Positions 23,018 to 64,000 of a DNA stretch of 64,000 nucleotides are shown piece after piece. Position 1 is the stretch's first letter, and the number at the start of each line of letters is the position of its first letter. The notes under the pieces were generated by a model. That model did no database searches. It had not been told where the DNA came from and was given only the letters and a program-made list of their open reading frames with translations. The translations under genes were made by a program, and so were the position numbers. The DNA is from Elephas maximus indicus. Its lineage: Eukaryota > Chordata > Mammalia > Proboscidea > Elephantidae. The DNA lies in NCBI RefSeq assembly GCF_024166365.1, contig NC_064823.1, forward strand, positions 17,788,924 to 17,852,923. Direction: 5' to 3'.

Positions 23018-24770
23018 CTCATATAGCTGGTATCTATCTCAAAGGCATAAAGAAAAAAAAAAAAACCCCACCATGTACAACAACTTCACCCTACAAAAAA
23101 GCAGACCTTTTTTTATTTTATAACCACTTTTAAATCGCTTCTTTTCAATACAAGTTTAAGTAGCTGAGAAAGAGTTTAGATATCTACTGTTAAAATCTAC
23201 TACCCCAGCTCAACAGATTTAATTCCTTTTACCTTATATTGGAGAAAATACCTATTTGTTCATTTGTGGGGTGGATATCTATTCTGAGCAGTCATCTAAG
23301 GAAATCCAACAGGTGGGCTGTCTCATATCCTTGTGTGAAATATTCAGCAAAGACTCTCTTTTCAAACTTAGCTCCTCTTTTCCATGGGCTTAAAAAAATA
23401 TTATTAATTTTTTAATGTTGATTTTGTTTGAATCCTATCTGTGCGTGTTCCTCAGGAAAAAAATTTTTTTTCTATTATAATACACAGAGCTTATTTGTGA
23501 TCTGAAATCATCACTTGGAAGCAGCAATGGAAAATAACAGTGTTAGAAGACCTGGATTCCTCCACTAGCTCTGTGACCTTGAGTAAGCCTTAACCTAAAA
23601 GGGAAATAATATCTGCTCTAATACATAACAGCAAATTACTTCATTTACATAAAAATTGAAATACCTGTTTTGATTTTTTTTTAAGATATATGGGGAAAGA
23701 TTCTTCTTGTCATTCTTTTCACAAGAAGCCTGGTGGTAAAGTCAGGAGACCTGTGTTTCTTGGATTTTAGCTCTGTTTCTTGTTAGTTGGGTAACCCTAG
23801 GCAGGTTATTTAAGCTCCCTGCACTTCAATTTACTTGTGAACTTGAGACAATCCCCACCTCACAGGATTGCTATAAGGATGAAAAGAGGTAATTCAATAA
23901 GCATACATTCAACATATATTTATCTAGCAACCACTCTGTGGATGCTATAGTGGTTAAATGTCCTTTTGCCCATTATGTGCCATATGCTGTGCTAGACTCC
24001 AAGGATTAAAAGAGAAGACAGCCAAGACATAGTAAAGCTTTGTGCAAAGCTATGGCAAGAAAATACTGTTTTCTACCCATGTACCTCCTTGGAATCAATC
24101 ACAGGAAATCTGATGTGTTTTTTTGAGTTGTTACAGATGAATTTGCAAGACTCAATCCAAGTACAAAATGTCAGATCTGTATCAGAAGATGATTCTCAGC
24201 TAATAGAAAACAGATTTCAAGTTTAGCTGTTCACCAGTGAAACGTGCCTGATACACACAAGATCACAAAGGAAACAAAGATCAGAGGTGATGGCATACTA
24301 TGCCACACACAATATATACCTACTACAGGACCTGGCATAGAGTAAGTGCTGAAAAATATTCACTGAGAACTGAGTTTGAATCCCAACTCTGTCACTTCCA
24401 CACCGAGTGACTGTGGGTAAATTATTAACTTCTCAGGACCTTAGTTCTCTGTAAAATAGAAATGTGTCTGCTTTACCTACCTCATAGGACAGTTGTGATC
24501 GAATGAAATCACATCAGAACGTATCTAGCACTAATAAAACAGTAACTACGCGACACGATGAGTACTGCCACTAACAGCTAAAGCCTACTTGTTGTAGAGG
24601 TAAGAAGTTAATAATGAAGCATCAGGAAAGGAACAGCATCGAGATATGGGAAAAAAAAAAAACGCTCATATTTTCTAAAAATGTCATCTTCCCTAATGAA
24701 AGCAGCTGGTCATTGCAGGTGCTGTGCCTTTTCTACTCCAGGTTTTCTGCCTCAGGCTCCGCTGAGAAGC
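23018..24770. other. Intronic/intergenic sequence with three MIR copies
   Basis: MIR-like SINEs in sense are seen at about 23536-23640 (AGCTCTGTGACCTTGAGTAAG), 23725-23915 (GGGTAACCCTAGGCAGGTTA) and 24365-24540 (GAGTTTGAATCCCAACTCTG). An L2-like piece lies near 23930-24060. No coding sequence found. Confidence 0.65.
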
Positions 24771-25134
24771 ATCTTCCAAGGCTGAGACCGCAGCCGGCGC
24801 AGCCGAGTGCAGAACGTGGGTCCAGCAGGTTAGAGAGGCCGAAGCCCACCTTCAGCCCTGGCGCTGAGAAAGCGCCACGGTTAGGTGCCTCTGCAGTCAG
24901 CCGAGCAAGAGGGCGAGGACGCGCGATCGCCGCCGCCTTCCACAGCGGGAAGCGACCGTCCGCACGCCCACCTCACCTCAACCCGCGGGAACGCAGCCCG
25001 GACTTCGCCTCACACCTCCAGCCTCGCCCTGCGCTCCGGGACCGCCGCGTCCCCGGCCTCGTCCCGCTCCCCAGTCCCTTCCTCCCCGAGCGAAGAAGAG
25101 CGGGAAGCCGGGCCTAGGCCGGCAACTTACTCAC

Positions 25135-25530
25135 TGTCCGCCCGGTGGGCGCCTGCTGCGGAGTCGGCCTAGCCTCCGAGCGCCGCCGCTCCCAGGGCTC
25201 TCGGGACTTGTGTTCCCTCCGCGCCCCACTCGCTGCCGCCGCAGCCTCTCCAGCAACGGACGTGAGTGGCAGGAGAAGCGAAGCCGAGACACGCGGACGA
25301 CCCCGAGGGGGCGGGGCGACCGCTTGAACACGCCCCGGGCCCGCCACCGCTCTCCCTCGAGCGAAGGACGGCGGGGAGATGAAACCAAAGGAGGAACACA
25401 GGGACTAGAACAGGCCCCGGTCCGCAGCGGCGGCCCCGCCCCCGGCCCCTCCCCGCCGCACACCGCTTGGCCTCCGCGTAACTCCGCCTCTGACCTCGGG
25501 GCGCCCCGCTCACTTTTGGGAACCGGGCGC
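25135..25530 (-). other. ABHD18: Probable ABHD18 non-coding first exon
   Basis: On the minus strand the sequence GGCGGACA is followed by GTGAGTAAG, a near-perfect splice donor, placing the exon end at 25135. In human, ABHD18 (C4orf29) is head-to-head with MFSD8 and shares its CpG island, so this is the expected place for its first exon. The upstream limit is a guess. I searched 1-25000 on the minus strand for the early ABHD18 coding exons and did not recognise any. The GC-rich open frames in this island look like composition artefacts. Confidence 0.5.
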
Positions 25531-25539
25531 GCACGCGCA
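25529..25539. promoter_or_regulatory. NRF1-type site
   Basis: GCGCACGCGCA fits the NRF1 consensus core and lies about 90 bases before the MFSD8 start codon. Next to it is CACTTCC, an ETS-like core. Binding is inferred only from the motif. Confidence 0.5.
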
Positions 25540-25630
25540 CTTCCAGGTTTGTCTGACAGCTTCAAGCTGCCTAGTGTAGAAGGAGGTGTCGCGAGAGTTG
25601 GGCGCGCGCCACCCCGTGGGGATTGTAACT

Positions 25631-61787
<36,157 letters not shown>

Positions 61788-62060
61788 GTAAGTCATATAT
61801 TTTTGGTTTTCTTTCAAGTCTGTTTTTTTTTTTTTTTTAAGTGAAATATAAAACAGAGTTAACAATGTAAATAAGAATGCTAATAAAATAATTTAGAATT
61901 TTTTTCTCATTATATATTAGTTGTAGTCCTTGAAAGTTTGCAAATAGATTTGCAGTGTATTAAGGGAGCAAGGTATTCTACTGTGTATTCTTTGGTAAAA
62001 CAGAAGTATCTTACAAACAAAATAATTGTCTCCTAATTTTTTTTGTTTAATGTATCTTTT

Positions 62061-62229
62061 GGAGCCCTGGTAGCACAGTGGTTAAGAGCTCAGGTTGCTA
62101 ACCAAAAGGTCAGCAGTTGGAATCACCACTCACTCCTTGGAAACCCTATGAGGCAGTTCTGCTCTGTCCTATAGGGTCACCATGAGTCAGAATTGCTTCG
62201 ATGGCAATGGATTTTGTTTGGTTTTTTGG
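62061..62229 (+). mobile_element. AfroSINE with perfect 13-bp TSD
   Basis: Short-type sense copy flanked by TAATGTATCTTTT at 62048-62060 and 62230-62242. Confidence 0.95.
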
Positions 62230-62242
62230 TAATGTATCTTTT

Positions 62243-63289
62243 ATATATTATGCTTTTCTGAATGTATTTCTAAAAATGTACGTCACAAAACATTTTTCTG
62301 CTGTATGGTAATAGATGTTAAGCGATAAAAAGTTTCAGTGGTTAATTCAGTTTGGAAATTCTTGTTAAAAGGACTCAACTCATTGCTCTAGAACTCTGAA
62401 GTCTTCAGTATACATACTGTGTCACCATCATGGCAAATGTAGTGCGTAGCATTTCTCATAGATACTTGACTACAAGAACACTTTTTAAAGAAACATTTTA
62501 TAAAAGCTCGACTGTATAAGGCACACACTTTGGGGGAAATGCTTGTATAAAGAGGTTCAATCATATAGTTTGGGGTCCACCCATCATATAGTTTGGGACA
62601 TTAGCTGATAAATTTTGACAGTCCTTCTAAGATTTAATTATTGTTAATATATTTTAATAAATTTCTGTAAATCAATCAACAAATGTTGAGTTAATGTATA
62701 TGGTTAAGTGCTATAGGGGATACTACAAAGATACCTGCTCTTATGAGGCCAAGTAGAAGGGCTGATATAGATATAAATATTCAAAGTTAAATAATAGTAA
62801 ATACATTACATCTTGCTACATAAGTGATTTTCAGATACCTGCTGATACACATTCTCATAGAATGTCTAATTCCTTACCTTCAAAGAGATTATATTCTAGT
62901 GGGAGGCAGGGGGAAGCCAATAAAAAAAAAACAAAAACAAATGTGATGTGCTGTGAAGGATAGAGCAGAGGAAGAGACTAAAGAGTGACAAGCTTTGGGT
63001 AGGTGGGGTGGGGAAGTGTTATATTCGATAGACCGGTCAAGGAAAGAACATCTGAGGAAGTTACATTCAAGCAGAGAACTCGAATTCCATGAAGTTAGAA
63101 AACAGCCAGGCAGTGGCCTGGAACTCTCCCCTCTCCCCTGAGGGAGGGTATTGCAGAGGTCTTTGGTACTGAGCTTTTGTATTTAAGGAAGAAGCAGGAA
63201 GGCCCTTTTGGCTGGAGTGAAATGAGAAATGGGGAATGGTAGAAATCAGGCTAGAGAAATGTAGAGCCTTGCAAGTATTCTGATGGTGA
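62243..63289. other. Intron with L2-like remnant
   Basis: 62640-63290 resembles an antisense L2 (ATTATATTCTAGTGGGAGGC; GAACATCTGAGGAAGTTACA). The remainder is unassigned. The next MFSD8 exon was not found. Confidence 0.5.
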
Positions 63290-63900
63290 TGAAACGTCTT
63301 TGGTTTTGTTTTACTTTTTATTAAGGAATATTTCCAACATATGCAAAGGTGCAGAGAGCACCATGTACTGAGCCTCTGATATCCATTACCCAGCTTCAAC
63401 AATTATAAACCCTTACAAAATATTGTTTCATCTACACCTCCGTCTACTCCGTGCTCTCTTTCCCTGGCACCTGGATTATTTTGAAGCCAATTCCAGATAT
63501 CATTTCATGTCTTCCATAAATATTTCAGTTTGTGTCCCTTCAAGTTAATGATGACATTATCACACCTAAAAAATTTAACAGTGATTTCTTAATATCATCA
63601 AATATCCTAATAGTGTTCACATTTTCACCTCTCTCAGTTTTTTTGTTTGTTTTATATTGTTTCACAGTTTGCTTGCTTGACTCATGATCTTAAGTTTCTT
63701 AAGACACTTTTAATCTATAGCTTTCTCTCCTCTTTCTCCTTACAAATTGAAGAAACTAAGATGGAATGTTTGTCATTGTACATTTACCAAGTTTCTCACA
63801 TTTTGAATCTTGCTGGTTGTATCCCTGTGGTGTTTTAGAAAACATTTTCCTCTGCTCACTATATTTCTTGAAAATTGGTACTTAGATCTAACAGCTTGAT
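63290..63900. mobile_element. Old L1 3' UTR-like fragment
   Basis: ATTTCCAACATATGCAAAGG, CATTACCCAGCTTCAACAAT and GAAGCCAATTCCAGATATC are typical of an old L1 3' UTR. Orientation not certain. Confidence 0.6.
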
Positions 63901-64000
63901 GAGATTTGGGTTTGTTTTTTTTTTTTTGGCAAGAATACTTTATAGGTGGTGCTATATGCTTACATAGGAGAAATATGTTTTGCTTATCTCTTTTTATGAT

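Overview
The window is mammalian nuclear DNA, almost certainly from an afrotherian and probably an elephant or close relative. The main clue is a tRNA-type SINE with a box-B-like GGCAGTTCGAATCC core and a tail reading TATGAGTCGGAATCGACTC, present more than 25 times on both strands; this is the AfroSINE family. Several L1 3' UTR subfamilies and RTE-clade LINEs that share the SINE tail sequence fit the same clade. The species is inferred, not proven.

The only protein-coding gene I can support is MFSD8 (CLN7), a 12-transmembrane lysosomal membrane protein of the major facilitator superfamily. It runs on the + strand from a CpG-island promoter near 25.0-25.6 kb. Nine consecutive coding exons lie between 25631 and 61787. 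They join into one open frame of 333 codons plus two bases, about 64% of the human length, and the remaining exons lie beyond 64000. All junctions are GT-AG. Every junction falls three bases later than the human numbering (human c.62/63, c.754/755, c.863/864, c.998/999), explained by one extra residue near the N-terminus.

The same CpG island carries a strong splice donor on the minus strand at 25134. This fits the first, non-coding exon of ABHD18, which is head-to-head with MFSD8 in human. If so, 1-25134 is mostly its first intron; I found no ABHD18 coding exon there.

Layout. 1-3.1 kb: young L1 3' UTR and ORF2 remnants. 3.57-11.6 kb: a deeply nested stack (old L1 containing a younger L1 tail, a MaLR-type LTR, a Tigger1 DNA transposon that itself contains a full-length RTE, and AfroSINEs). 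11.8-24.7 kb: SINE-rich intergenic or ABHD18 intron sequence. 24.8-25.9 kb: bidirectional promoter. 25.7-64 kb: MFSD8 exons and introns, with a large antisense RTE in the intron matching human intron 6 and a U6 snRNA/L1 chimeric retrocopy in the next intron. I see no CRISPR array, operon or prokaryotic feature. The notable content is retrotransposon biology rather than a new enzymatic system.
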